64,000 bases of DNA from Streptomyces sp. NRRL S-1022 (GTDB taxonomy: Bacteria > Actinomycetota > Actinomycetes > Streptomycetales > Streptomycetaceae): the NCBI RefSeq assembly GCF_000720135.1, contig NZ_JOIU01000011.1:248001-312000 (forward strand). Reading direction: 5' to 3'. The notes beneath the pieces are model-generated. The model did no database searches, was not told where the DNA came from, and worked only from the letters and a program-made list of their open reading frames with translations. Position 1 is the first letter of the stretch. Each line of letters begins with the position of its first letter. The position numbers and the translations under genes were made by a program. Below are positions 35,616-44,574 of this stretch, piece after piece.

Positions 35616-36853
35616 ACGCCCCGGCCGGCCCCGCCCGCGCCGCCGCACCCGAGTCCCCGGCCACGCCCGGTACCGCCCTGGCCCTCGACGTGGTGCTGTA
35701 CGACTACCGCGAAGACAAAGCCCCGATGCTGCGCGAGGTGGTACTGCCGCTGGCCCGCCGGGCCGCCGCCGAGGGACTGGCCGCGCATGTCGAGCGGCAC
35801 TGGCTGTACGGCCCGCACGTGCGGATCCGGCTGCGCGGACCATCCGGCGCGGTGGCCGCGGCCGCCGACCGCACCGCGGCCACCCTGAGCAGCTGGACCG
35901 CCGGCCACCCCTCGGGCGCCCGCGTCACCGAGGAGGAACTGCTCACCCGGGCCGCGGTCGCCGGCCGCGCGGAGCTGATCGCCCCGCCGTACGGTCCGCT
36001 CGTCCCGGACGGCACGGTCCGCGTCGAGCCGGTCGACGAGTCGTCCCTGCGCGCCCTGATCGGGACCGACGGGGCCCGGCTCCGTGACGACCTGCTGGCG
36101 CTGGGCCTGCCGGCGCTGGAGACCGGGTGCGCGTTCCTGGGCGGGCACGGCGCCGCGCCCGCCGCCCGGGTGCAGCTCGTGGTCGCGGCGCTGGCCGCGC
36201 ACGCCGCGGCTCACCCGGAGGGGCTGATCGGCGGTCACTACTCGTTCGTCTCGCACCTGGAGGACTTCCTGGTGTACGAGGACGAGGGAGGACGGCTGCG
36301 AGCGGCTTTCGAACGCCGGTGGCAGGCCACAGAACCGGCCGTCACCGCGCTGGTCGAGCGGATCACGGGCGGCGGGGCGGCGGGCTGGGAACGTGCCTGG
36401 GCCGACTGGTCCGCCGAGGCGTGGCGCATCGCGGAGAAGCGGTTCGCCTCGGGCGCGGACTTCACCGGGGACCCCTTGGAGTACCGGAACCGCGCGGCGG
36501 CGCTCGGCGACCGGACGGTGGCCGAGCGCTGGGATCAGGACGGACGCACCCGCTTCAGCGAGTTCCACCGCCGGCTGCGCCGCTCGGACCCGCAGGGGAC
36601 GATGTGGAGCCGGCCCGACTACCAGATCTACCGGGCCTGTACGAACGCGCTCTACCGGCTGTTCGCGATCTGTGACGTACGGCCCGTGGAGCGTTACCTC
36701 GCCGCGCACCTGCTCGTACGCACGGTGCCGAAGCTCACCGGGCACACCTGGCAGGCCCGCGTCGACGAGGTGATCGCGTCGGTGGAGGGTTCCTCGTCGG
36801 TTAAGGGCTCCTCGCCGGTGAAGGGCCTCTCGCCGGTGGAGGGTTCCTCATGA
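35612..36853 (+). CDS. lazC: Thiopeptide pyridine synthase (LazC-like)
   Basis: This encodes 413 residues. The N-terminal ALDVVLYDYREDKAPMLREV and VERHWLYGPHVRIRL segments and the SHLEDFLVYEDEG region are those of the SpaB-C/TbtD-type enzymes that catalyse the formal [4+2] aza-cycloaddition between two dehydroalanines, forming the pyridine core and ejecting the leader as an amide. GAGG precedes the ATG, which overlaps the lazB stop. Unusually, the last 24 residues are a repeat tail (VEGSSSVKGSSPVKGLSPVEGSS) produced by four 18-base tandem copies, the last of which contains the lazD start codon. Confidence 0.9.
   Translation: MNAPAGPARAAAPESPATPGTALALDVVLYDYREDKAPMLREVVLPLARRAAAEGLAAHVERHWLYGPHVRIRLRGPSGAVAAAADRTAATLSSWTAGHPSGARVTEEELLTRAAVAGRAELIAPPYGPLVPDGTVRVEPVDESSLRALIGTDGARLRDDLLALGLPALETGCAFLGGHGAAPAARVQLVVAALAAHAAAHPEGLIGGHYSFVSHLEDFLVYEDEGGRLRAAFERRWQATEPAVTALVERITGGGAAGWERAWADWSAEAWRIAEKRFASGADFTGDPLEYRNRAAALGDRTVAERWDQDGRTRFSEFHRRLRRSDPQGTMWSRPDYQIYRACTNALYRLFAICDVRPVERYLAAHLLVRTVPKLTGHTWQARVDEVIASVEGSSSVKGSSPVKGLSPVEGSS
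36781..36852 (+). repeat. Four 18-bp tandem repeats at the lazC/lazD junction
   Basis: Four imperfect 18-base units (consensus GGTGRAGGGYTCCTCGCC) run in frame through the 3' end of lazC. The last unit ends in CATG, which supplies the ATG of lazD at 36850. The repeats lengthen LazC without changing frame and keep the ATGA coupling. Confidence 0.85.
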
Positions 36854-38958
36854 CCACCGCTTCCGCCGCATCGGGGCCGCCGGAGAACCGCGTTGCGGGC
36901 GCGGAGCCCGTTCATCCGGCACCGGAGGCCCCGCTCCCGTCCGTGCCGACGTCGGTACGGCGGCTCCGGCTGCGTCCCGGCGTGGCCGTCACCCCGCTGC
37001 TCGCGGGCCTGCACCTGCGCGGCCGTGGCGTCGGGGTCACCCTGGAGGGCAGCCGCGCGCTGCCGGTCCTGTGGCGTCTGCTGTCGGACCGGCTCGGCGC
37101 GGACCCGCACACTGCGGATCCGCACACTGGGGACCCGCATGCTGCCGTGGAGCGCGCGGTGCCCGTTGACGGCGGCGCGCGGGCGGACACCGGGGCCGGG
37201 GCCGTCAGCCGGCTCCGGGCCGGCGGCGCAGCGGGAGTCGGCCTCCGGAGCGAGGGCGCCGCGAACGACCAGGCCGACCCCCGGGTGGAGGCCGCGCTGA
37301 ACACGCTCACGGCCCGACTGCGTGAGCACGACCTTCTGGTCGAGCACCCCGACGGTGCCGAACTCCGGCCCTGGCCCGGTTCGTCGGCCGCCCACCCGGC
37401 GCAGGCCGTCGAAGCGATCCGGACCGCGCGACCGGTCGTCGCCACAGCGGATCCCCGGGGTCCGCTCGCCGTCGGTCTCGTAGCGGCGCTGTCCCGCTCG
37501 GGCGCGGCGCCTCGGGTCGCCACCGACGTCCGATTGCCCCCGGACCAGGCCGTGATCACGGCCGACGCGCCGTCCGGAGCCGTGGCAGTGGCCGTGTCCT
37601 GCACCGCCGACGGCGGCTTCGTCACCGAGCCCGGACCCCCACACCTCGCCCGCTCCGACGCCGCCGCCATCGCCGGCCGCCTCGGCACCGACGACGACAC
37701 CACCACCGGCAGGCCACCGAGGACGCCGAGCGGTCCCGCGGCCACGCGGTCGCGGTCGGCGGCGCCTGCCCCCACACCGTCCGGGACTCCCGCCGGTGCC
37801 AGGGCGCCGCAGCGGACGGCTGCCGCCGGCGGACCGTCCCGCACGCACGCCGCGTTGCTCGCCGGTGCCGCGGCCGGACGGCTGCTCGCGGTCGTCGCCG
37901 GCCTTCCCGACCCGGCCGCACCAGAGGACGCCTCCCACATGGAAGCGAGCCGACACCCGGCGGTACTGATCGCCCGGGCCGATCCGCCGGCAGCGACGTA
38001 CCACCCGTGGGCCGCGGCCCCGCGCGCCGGCCGCCGCCGGCCGGACGCCCCGCCCGCGCCGGACCTCGGGGAGGCCCTGCGCCGGGTCACTGACCTGGGA
38101 GACCCGCGTCTGGGAGTGCTCGACGCACCGCTGCCCGCGAACCTGCCGCAACTCCCCGCGTCGCTCGTGTCCTGCCGGACCCCGGCGGGACCTCTGGTCG
38201 CCGGAGCGGTACGGGCGGACCTCGCCCGGCTGGAAGCGGCCTGCCGGGCCGCCGAACTCGCCCTGGGCGACGGCTCGTCGGCACCGGTCGTCGGGGCCGG
38301 CCCCGACCACGCCCTCGGCCGGGCCCTGCGCCGCGCCGCCCTCGACGGCATCGACGGCATCGAGCGGGGAACCGTCCTGGCCGCGGAGCGGGATCCCGCC
38401 GCCGCGGACGCCCGCGCGGGCGGCGTCGGTGACGACGCCTGGCGCACGCACTCCCAGGCCCGCCACTGGTGGACCGTGCTGACCGAACGCATGGGCCGTA
38501 CGGCCGAGCTGTCGGTCCGGCGACTCGGTTCCGGAGGGGTCCACGTGGCCGTCATCCGGGTCCGCCCGGCCTCCGGCGGCACCGGTGCCGGCCCCGGCAC
38601 CGTGAGCCGGGCCGTCGAGGCCACCGCGGCCGACGCCGTGGCCCTCGCCGCCCTCGACGCGGTCACCCGCGCGATGGCGGCGGAGCACGTGCCGGGCCCG
38701 GCACGGCACACCGCGCTCAACGGTGCGGTGGCCCCGCTCGCCGCGGCCGGTGCCGAGCCGGCCGGCTGGGCGGACGAGGGCTGGACCGACGCCTGGCTGG
38801 CCGGGATCGCCGCCCGGGAACCGGCCCTGCACGTCGCTCTGCGCCGTCTGACCGGCCTGCGTCCCACCCCTTGGCGGGGCACCGGCCGGCCCGCTCTCAC
38901 CCAGGCTCTGCGCGCATCCGGGTTCACGGTCCTGGCCGGGCCTGGAGGTACACGATGA
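36850..38958 (+). CDS. lazD: Azoline-forming leader-binding E1-like protein (LazD-like)
   Basis: This encodes 702 residues. By operon position, length and partner it is the RRE-containing ocin-ThiF/E1-like protein that captures the precursor leader and presents the core to the YcaO cyclodehydratase. The N-terminus (about 35-75, VRRLRLRPGVAVTPLLAGLH...) has the winged-helix look of a RiPP recognition element. Degenerate Rossmann-like segments follow (TARPVVATADPRGPLAVGLV). Long Ala/Pro/Thr-rich linkers are present. A 15-base triplicate at 37099-37143 encodes ADPHT-ADPHT-GDPHA. It overlaps lazC and lazE by ATGA. The fold is weakly conserved, so this call leans on context. Confidence 0.82.
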   Translation: MTTASAASGPPENRVAGAEPVHPAPEAPLPSVPTSVRRLRLRPGVAVTPLLAGLHLRGRGVGVTLEGSRALPVLWRLLSDRLGADPHTADPHTGDPHAAVERAVPVDGGARADTGAGAVSRLRAGGAAGVGLRSEGAANDQADPRVEAALNTLTARLREHDLLVEHPDGAELRPWPGSSAAHPAQAVEAIRTARPVVATADPRGPLAVGLVAALSRSGAAPRVATDVRLPPDQAVITADAPSGAVAVAVSCTADGGFVTEPGPPHLARSDAAAIAGRLGTDDDTTTGRPPRTPSGPAATRSRSAAPAPTPSGTPAGARAPQRTAAAGGPSRTHAALLAGAAAGRLLAVVAGLPDPAAPEDASHMEASRHPAVLIARADPPAATYHPWAAAPRAGRRRPDAPPAPDLGEALRRVTDLGDPRLGVLDAPLPANLPQLPASLVSCRTPAGPLVAGAVRADLARLEAACRAAELALGDGSSAPVVGAGPDHALGRALRRAALDGIDGIERGTVLAAERDPAAADARAGGVGDDAWRTHSQARHWWTVLTERMGRTAELSVRRLGSGGVHVAVIRVRPASGGTGAGPGTVSRAVEATAADAVALAALDAVTRAMAAEHVPGPARHTALNGAVAPLAAAGAEPAGWADEGWTDAWLAGIAAREPALHVALRRLTGLRPTPWRGTGRPALTQALRASGFTVLAGPGGTR
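37099..37143 (+). repeat. Three 15-bp tandem repeats inside lazD
   Basis: Three consecutive 15-base units (GCGGACCCGCACACT and variants) encode ADPHT, ADPHT and GDPHA in a linker of LazD. They are in frame and imperfect. Confidence 0.85.
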
Positions 38959-40931
38959 ACACCGCGGATTCGTACGCCCTGCCCGTCCCGCTCCTGGATC
39001 CGGAGGCGGCACTGGTGACCGTCCGGGGAGCCGCCGTCGTACGGCTGACCGCGTGGGACCTCGCCCTGGCCGAGCGGCTCAGCCGGCACGCCCTGGCCCA
39101 CCCGGTGCGGTTCGTGCCGGTGCGCGAGGACGGGGCGCTGACCGTGATCGGACCCGTGCTCCATCCCGGGGCGCGGGCCTGCGCCGGCTGCGCGGAGTCC
39201 CAGCGGCTGGCCACCGCGGGCGGCCGGGTGCCGTGGCACAGCCCGCGGCTGGCGCTCGGCGGCACCGGGACCCCGCCGCTGGCCGAAGCGGCGCTGCGAC
39301 TCGCGGCGGACCTGCTGACGGCCGACCCGCTCGGACCGCAGCCGCCCGCCGCCGCCCTGCGCGGCCGAAGCGCAGCCGGCCCGCCGGGATCCGGGCCCGG
39401 CGCCCCGGGCCCGGTCGAGGACGGGGCCGTCGTCCACGTCCTCCACGGCGACCGGTACACCTGGTCCAGCCACCGGGTCCGGCCGGTCGGCGGCTGCCCC
39501 GTGTGCCGGCCGCTGCCGGACGACTCCCCCGCCGCCGCCCGGTTGCCGGCCGATCCCCGGCCGTTGCCCGATCCGTCGGTGCTGCGCGGCGCCAACGCCC
39601 GGACGACACCCGACCGGTTGCGGGAGGCATTGCACGACGAGCGGTTCGGACCGGTGCGCCGGCTCTTCCGGACCGAGGATTCCGCGTTCGCGCTGACCAC
39701 CGCCTGGGTGACGGACGGCCGCCCGCTCGATGACGGCGGTTACGGCCGGTCGGGCGACTTCGAGTCCAGTGAACGGGTCGCCCTGTTCGAGAGCGTGGAG
39801 CGGTTCGCCGGAATGCGGCCCACCGGCCGCCGTACGGTGCTACGCGCCTCGTACGCCGGCCTCGTCGCGGCGGGCGGGCACGCCGTACTCGACCCCGTCC
39901 GGCTCGGCCTGCCGGACCCCGAGTTCGACGGCCACCCCGCCCGGCGGACCGTGCCGTACTCCCCGGATCTCGCGCTCGACTGGGTGTACGGCTGGTCGCT
40001 CACCGAGCGCCGCGCGGTGGCGGTGCCCGAGCACGTGGCGTACTGGGACGTACCGGGCCCGGACCGGCCGCGGGTGGTGTACGAGTCCTCGAACGGCTGC
40101 GGACTGGGCAACAGCCCCCAGGAGGCCGCGCTGTACGGGCTGTTCGAGGTCGCCGAACGCGACGCCTTCCTGATGGCCTGGTACGCGCGCACTCCGCTGC
40201 CCCGGGTCGCCGTACCCACGGACGACCCGGAGGTCGCCCATCTGGCCGACCGCGCCGCGCTGCTGCGCTACCGGCTGACGCTGCTGGACGCCACCAACGA
40301 CCTGGGCATACCCGCGGTGATCTCGCTCTGCCGTTACGAGGGCGCGCATCCCGACGCGCCCCGTGCGTTCCTGGCCGCCGGTGCTCACCACGATCCCCGG
40401 GTGGCGATCCGCTCGGCGGTGGCCGAGGTGGTCACCAACGTTCAGGAGGCCGCCCGTCGTTCGGGCCCGAGAGGTCCCCGGGACCCGGAGCGGCTGCGGC
40501 CGATGCTGGACCGCCCCGAGCTGGTGCTTGACCTCGACGACCACGTCGGCCTCAACACGCTGCCCGAGGCACAGCCCCGACTGGACTTCCTGTTCACCGA
40601 CACCGCGGAGACGGCCTGGCACGAAAGGTGGCCGGGGGCGCCCGAGCCGGTGACCGACCTGACCCGGCTGCTGGACCGCACCGTCGAACGACTGGCCGCC
40701 GGGGGACTGGAGGTCATCGCGGTCACACAGGACGAGCCGGGCGTACGCGAAAGGCTGGGCCTGCGCTGCGCCAAGGTGATCGTCCCCGGCACGCTGCCGA
40801 TGACCTTCGGGCACGTCAACCGCCGCACCGCGGGACTGGACCGGCTGCTGGAGGTACCCCGCCGGCTGGGCCGTACCACCCGGTCGCCGCACCATGACGA
40901 ACTGCCCCTCCACCCCCATCCCTTCCCGTGA
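38955..40931 (+). CDS. lazE: YcaO cyclodehydratase (LazE-like)
   Basis: This encodes 658 residues. The N-terminal ~200 residues carry two CxxC pairs (C76/C79 in CAGC and C181/C184 in CPVC), a likely structural zinc site of the ocin-ThiF-like region. The C-terminal YcaO domain (from about 215) has the ATP-site motifs SSERVALFESVERFAG (271-286) and SSNGCGLGNSPQEAALYGLFEVAERD (378-403). It ends in PHPFP (654-658), the PxPxP terminus typical of azoline-forming YcaO enzymes. With LazD it should phosphorylate backbone amides to cyclise Cys and Ser to azolines. It overlaps lazD by ATGA. Confidence 0.92.
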   Translation: MNTADSYALPVPLLDPEAALVTVRGAAVVRLTAWDLALAERLSRHALAHPVRFVPVREDGALTVIGPVLHPGARACAGCAESQRLATAGGRVPWHSPRLALGGTGTPPLAEAALRLAADLLTADPLGPQPPAAALRGRSAAGPPGSGPGAPGPVEDGAVVHVLHGDRYTWSSHRVRPVGGCPVCRPLPDDSPAAARLPADPRPLPDPSVLRGANARTTPDRLREALHDERFGPVRRLFRTEDSAFALTTAWVTDGRPLDDGGYGRSGDFESSERVALFESVERFAGMRPTGRRTVLRASYAGLVAAGGHAVLDPVRLGLPDPEFDGHPARRTVPYSPDLALDWVYGWSLTERRAVAVPEHVAYWDVPGPDRPRVVYESSNGCGLGNSPQEAALYGLFEVAERDAFLMAWYARTPLPRVAVPTDDPEVAHLADRAALLRYRLTLLDATNDLGIPAVISLCRYEGAHPDAPRAFLAAGAHHDPRVAIRSAVAEVVTNVQEAARRSGPRGPRDPERLRPMLDRPELVLDLDDHVGLNTLPEAQPRLDFLFTDTAETAWHERWPGAPEPVTDLTRLLDRTVERLAAGGLEVIAVTQDEPGVRERLGLRCAKVIVPGTLPMTFGHVNRRTAGLDRLLEVPRRLGRTTRSPHHDELPLHPHPFP

Positions 40932-40938
40932 GGACGCG

Positions 40939-42690
40939 ATGACGACCGCCCACCCCCGCCCGGTCCCCTCCGGGGCCGCGTCCGAGGACCCCGCACTCCC
41001 CTGGCACAGCCTCCACCTCGCCCTGCACACCGGTGGCGCGGAGACCGACGCGTTCGTCACCGACGACCTCGCCCCGCTGATGGACGGGCTGATGGCCGGG
41101 CTGACCGCCGACCCGCGCACCGCCTGGTTCTTCATCCGCTACGGCGAGGGCGGCCCTCATCTGCGCATCCGCTTCCGGGGACCGCTGCCGGCAGATGCGG
41201 TGGCCGGACTGGCCGCCGCGCTGACCGGGTTGGCGGCGGCCCGGCCGGCGGAGTTCACCGGCCCCTGGCCACTGCGGCACGGCGAGGTGCGCGAGGTCCC
41301 CTACGTCCCCGAGACCGAGCGCTACGGCGGCCCTGCCGCGCTTCCCCTCGCCGAGGAGGTGTTCACCCATTCCACCCGAGTGGTCGTCGAAGCCCTGCGC
41401 GCGGCCCCGGACCGTGCCGCCCGGCTCCCGCTCGCCCTCGACCTCGCCCACGCCACCGCCCAGGCGCTCGGCCTGGACGAACTCCAGGCCGCGGGCTGGC
41501 TGCGCCGGCACGCCGCCTCCTGGCGCTGGATCACCGAGGTGGAGCCGCTGCCCGGGGCCGCCGTCCACTCCCGGGTGAACGGGGTGTTCGCCCTCCAGCG
41601 GCCGGGACTGGTGCGCCGGGCCGGGGCCCTGCGCACCGCCCTCGACACGAACAGCGCCGCCCCGTGGCTGACGGAGTGGGTACGCCGGGTCCGCGCCGCG
41701 GACGCCCGGTTGCGGGACACACTGCCCGCCGAGCAGGCCGCCCACCGCCTGCCCTGGGTGTGGGCCTCCCAGCTGCACATGCTGTTCAACCGGCTCGGCG
41801 TCACCCCCGACGAGGAACGCGCCGTGTGCCACCTCGCGGCCCGCACCCTGCTGGAGACCGAGGACGACCCGGGGTTCTTCCCCACCGGGCACCGCGCGGC
41901 CGACTACCAGTACCTGGAGCGCAGCAAGTTCCGGATCGGACGGCCCGAGGACACCGCGCTGCGCGACCTGCCCCCGCCGGCGGCCCCGGCGGCCCGGCCG
42001 GCGGCCGAACTCCCGCTGCCCGCCGCTCCGCTGCCGGACCTGTCCTTCGCCGAGACACTCCGCCGGCGCAGCTCCGTGCGCGGGCCGCTGTACGGGCCGC
42101 TGGACGCCCGGACCCTGGGCGGGGTGCTGTGGTCCGCGTACGCCGAGAGCCACACGACGCACCGGCCGCTCTCCGACGGCACCGTACGCACCCTGCGGCA
42201 CCGCCCGTACCCGAGCGCCGGTGCCCTCTACAGTGTGCGCGTGCGTCTGCTGGCGCTGGACGTCGCGGGGCTGGCCGCGGGCACGTACCACTGCGTACCG
42301 GAGCGCCACGCCCTGCTCCCCATCGGTCCGGCGCCGGCGGTCGCCGACCTCAAGGCGCTGTCCTCGTACTTCTCCCGGCCGGCGGACGACCCGGACGCGG
42401 TGGGCATCGACGAGGTCCCGGCGGTGCTCACGGTCCACCTCGACCTCGGACTGCTGCGCCGCCGCTACGGTCTGCGGGCACTGCGGCTGGGTCTGCTGGA
42501 GGCCGGCCACCTCACACAGACACTGCTGCTCACCGCGGCGGCGTTCGGCCTGTCCACCCTCCCGCTGGGCGGCCTCCACGACGACCTGGCCCATGAACTC
42601 CTGGGCCTCGACGGCCTGGACGAGCCGGTGCAGTACCTCCTCCCGCTGGGCCGTCCCGCCCCTCCCCGCCCACCCCGAGCCTCGTCCTAG
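40939..42690 (+). CDS. lazF: Glutamate-elimination / azoline dehydrogenase fusion (LazF-like)
   Basis: This encodes 583 residues. The N-terminal part (about 10-320; WHSLHLALHTGGAETDAF, WFFIRYGEGGPHLRIRFRGP) is a thiopeptide-type bacteriocin biosynthesis domain that eliminates glutamate from glutamylated Ser, completing LazB's reaction. The C-terminal part (about 365-583; FAETLRRRSSVRGPLYG, RPYPSAGALYSVRVR) is a SagB-type FMN nitroreductase that oxidises azolines to azoles. This fusion is a distinctive mark of the lactazole family. It starts 7 bases after lazE (GAGG ribosome binding site). A perfect hairpin follows the stop. Confidence 0.93.
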   Translation: MTTAHPRPVPSGAASEDPALPWHSLHLALHTGGAETDAFVTDDLAPLMDGLMAGLTADPRTAWFFIRYGEGGPHLRIRFRGPLPADAVAGLAAALTGLAAARPAEFTGPWPLRHGEVREVPYVPETERYGGPAALPLAEEVFTHSTRVVVEALRAAPDRAARLPLALDLAHATAQALGLDELQAAGWLRRHAASWRWITEVEPLPGAAVHSRVNGVFALQRPGLVRRAGALRTALDTNSAAPWLTEWVRRVRAADARLRDTLPAEQAAHRLPWVWASQLHMLFNRLGVTPDEERAVCHLAARTLLETEDDPGFFPTGHRAADYQYLERSKFRIGRPEDTALRDLPPPAAPAARPAAELPLPAAPLPDLSFAETLRRRSSVRGPLYGPLDARTLGGVLWSAYAESHTTHRPLSDGTVRTLRHRPYPSAGALYSVRVRLLALDVAGLAAGTYHCVPERHALLPIGPAPAVADLKALSSYFSRPADDPDAVGIDEVPAVLTVHLDLGLLRRRYGLRALRLGLLEAGHLTQTLLLTAAAFGLSTLPLGGLHDDLAHELLGLDGLDEPVQYLLPLGRPAPPRPPRASS

Positions 42691-42693
42691 GAG

Positions 42694-42720
42694 CAGGGAC
42701 CTGTCCGGGGCAGGTCCCTG
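42694..42720 (+). terminator. Terminator of the laz operon
   Basis: A perfect 10-bp stem (CAGGGACCTG and its complement) with a 7-base loop starts four bases after the lazF stop. It marks the right edge of the biosynthetic transcription unit. Confidence 0.85.
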
Positions 42721-42975
42721 GCTCCCGACGCCGCTCCCTCACCCCGCTCGGGCGACACACCTCCTCGCGGGAGGCCCTCTGTGGCGGACATGGTCCCGTA
42801 AGACCCCCGCCGGACGCGTGGGCACTCGTCTGCGCGCCGACCGGCGCCTGCACCGGGGGCCGGCCCTGTCGCGGCGATGACGCTCCCAGCGACGGGATGG
42901 CGGGTCAGCCCCCTGGATGCCCGGCCGACCCGCAGGTGGGCCGGTTCGTGACCGTGGCCGCGGCCGTCGGTGGGC

Positions 42976-43306
42976 CGGCTGTCCGGCCTCCAGCAGGAGC
43001 GACCGCGCGTCTTACGCGAGCGGCACCCCATCGCCACGGTGGCGTGGAGCCCGCTCGCCCGGGGGGCGGTCCTCGGTGACCAGCCGGTGGTGGGAACTTG
43101 CCGAGAAGTACGGCGTGAGTCCGCGCAGGTCGTCCCGCACCGGCACCTGATCGGTGACATCGTGATCCTGAGGTCGGTGACGCCCGAGCGCATTTGCCAG
43201 AATCGGGACGTCTACGGCTTCGAGCCGACCGACGAGGACCTGCGCGGCCCGGGCCACCCTGGTCCGGGCCCTGCGTACCGGCCCGGACCCCGGCACGCTC
43301 GACTGA
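42976..43306 (+). pseudogene. Aldo/keto reductase C-terminal remnant
   Basis: Pieces of one aldo/keto reductase C-terminus occur in successive frames: LSGLQQERPRVLRERHPIAT then VAWSPLARGAVLG, next (shifted) ELAEKYGVSP, next IGDIVILRSVTPERICQN then RDVYGFEPTDEDLR, and finally DPGTLD before a stop. At least three frameshifts separate them, and the TIM-barrel N-terminus is gone. Confidence 0.75.
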
Positions 43307-43349
43307 GCGCCGTACCACCCCGTCCCGTACCCGTTCGAGGAGGATTCCC

Positions 43350-44144
43350 GTGCAGATCGACCTGACCGGCCGGACCGCGTTGGTCACCGGCTCCACCCAG
43401 GGCATCGGCCAGGCCATCGCCGTCGGCCTCGCCCGCGCCGGCGCGCGGGTGGTCGTCAACGGCCGTCGCAGCGAGACGGTCGAGAAGGCCGTGCAGGAGG
43501 TCCGCGCCGAGGCCGGCGCGACCGAGGTCGTGGGCGCCGCCGGAGATCTGGCGACGGCGGACGGCGCCCGGGCCGTTCTCGACGCCGTCCCCGCGGTCGA
43601 CATCCTCGTCAACAACCTCGGGATCTTCGGCACCGCCGCGCCGCTGGAGATCGAGGACGCCGAGTGGGTCCGCTATTTCGAGGTCAACGTGCTGTCCGCG
43701 GTCCGGCTGATCCGTGCCTGCCTGCCCGGCATGCGGGAGCGGGGCTGGGGCCGCATCCTGAACATCGCGAGCGACTCCGCCGTGGTGATCCCGGCCGAGA
43801 TGATCCACTACGGCATGACAAAGACGTCCCTGCTGGCGGTCAGCCGCGGCTTCGCCAAGGAGGCCGCCGGCAGCGGCGTCACCGTCAACTCCGTGATCGC
43901 CGGGCCCACGCACACCGGCGGCGTCGAGGAGTTCGTCCGGCAACTCGTCGGAGACGAGCTGAGCTGGGACGAGGCGCAGCGCGAGTTCATGGTCAAGTAC
44001 CGGCCGCAGTCCCTGATCCAGCGGCTCATCGAGCCCGAGGAGATCGCCAACATGGTCGTCTACCTCAGCTCGCCCCAGGCCTCCGCCACCACGGGGGGCG
44101 CGCTGCGGGTCGACGGCGGCTACGTGGACTCGATCCTGCCCTGA
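43350..44144 (+). CDS. SDR-family oxidoreductase (3-oxoacyl-ACP reductase-like)
   Basis: This encodes 264 residues. The classical SDR cofactor motif TGSTQGIG lies at the N-terminus, NNLG is the structural motif, the catalytic Ser is in NIASDSAV and the Tyr/Lys pair is in IHYGMTKTS. It ends TTGGALRVDGGYVDSI, typical of FabG-like enzymes. The GTG at 43350 has GAGGAGGA at good spacing. It follows a broken aldo/keto reductase, so both may be left from an older redox operon. Although it is the next intact gene after lazF, the strong terminator and decayed gene between them argue against a role in the thiopeptide pathway. Confidence 0.88.
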   Translation: MQIDLTGRTALVTGSTQGIGQAIAVGLARAGARVVVNGRRSETVEKAVQEVRAEAGATEVVGAAGDLATADGARAVLDAVPAVDILVNNLGIFGTAAPLEIEDAEWVRYFEVNVLSAVRLIRACLPGMRERGWGRILNIASDSAVVIPAEMIHYGMTKTSLLAVSRGFAKEAAGSGVTVNSVIAGPTHTGGVEEFVRQLVGDELSWDEAQREFMVKYRPQSLIQRLIEPEEIANMVVYLSSPQASATTGGALRVDGGYVDSILP

Positions 44145-44419
44145 CCCCGTCCGCCTCCCGGGGTGCGCGGTCCCGGAGGCCCCGGCGGCCCTGCCGGACG
44201 AGGCCGGCGCGCGCGGTTTCGTCGACGTGGAGCCTGAAGACGCCCGGACCATACCCCCCATTCGGTCGGCCCAGCGCCACCGCTGCTCCGGCAGCCCGGG
44301 CCCGGAGGCGCCTCGGCAGCCATTCCGGGGGCGCGGCCGCGCAGGGGCTGAACCGACGTGGCACGGTCCGGCACCCGGGGAACCGGGAGCGGGACCGTGC
44401 AGCTGGTACGTGATCGCGC

Positions 44420-44565
44420 TCAGCTGGTCGTGAGGGCGGTGTCGTCCACGACGAAGTCGGTGGCCAGGTAGGCGTCCTCGACGCCGGTGAACTTCGGGGT
44501 GACCGTCTGGCCCGCCGGCGAGGACAGGCCGAAGGTCTTATGGGTGTAGCCGGTGGCCGCGTTGG
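44420..44565 (-). pseudogene. C-terminal fragment of a secreted protein
   Basis: Leftward, ANAATGYTHKTFGLSSPAG continues QTVTPKFTGVEDAYLATDFV to VDDTALTTS and a stop. The composition is that of an extracytoplasmic beta-sandwich (carbohydrate-binding or adhesin-type) C-terminus. No upstream part remains on this strand. Confidence 0.5.
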
Positions 44566-44574
44566 CGTTCGACC

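Noticed and set aside
32769..35843. Leftward 1024-codon ORF opposite lazB
   Set aside because: Long antisense frames are common in high-GC coding DNA. Its composition is Gly/Arg-rich and it shares no family; lazB has clear domain matches.
35180..36853. A 557-codon start for lazC upstream at 35180
   Set aside because: The extra N-terminus is Ala/Arg/Gly-rich and overlaps lazB by more than 400 bases. The ATG at 35612 has a ribosome site and the ATGA coupling seen in the rest of the operon.
43350..44144. SDR as part of the thiopeptide pathway
   Set aside because: A strong terminator and a decayed reductase separate it from lazF, and lactazole biosynthesis needs no such enzyme.
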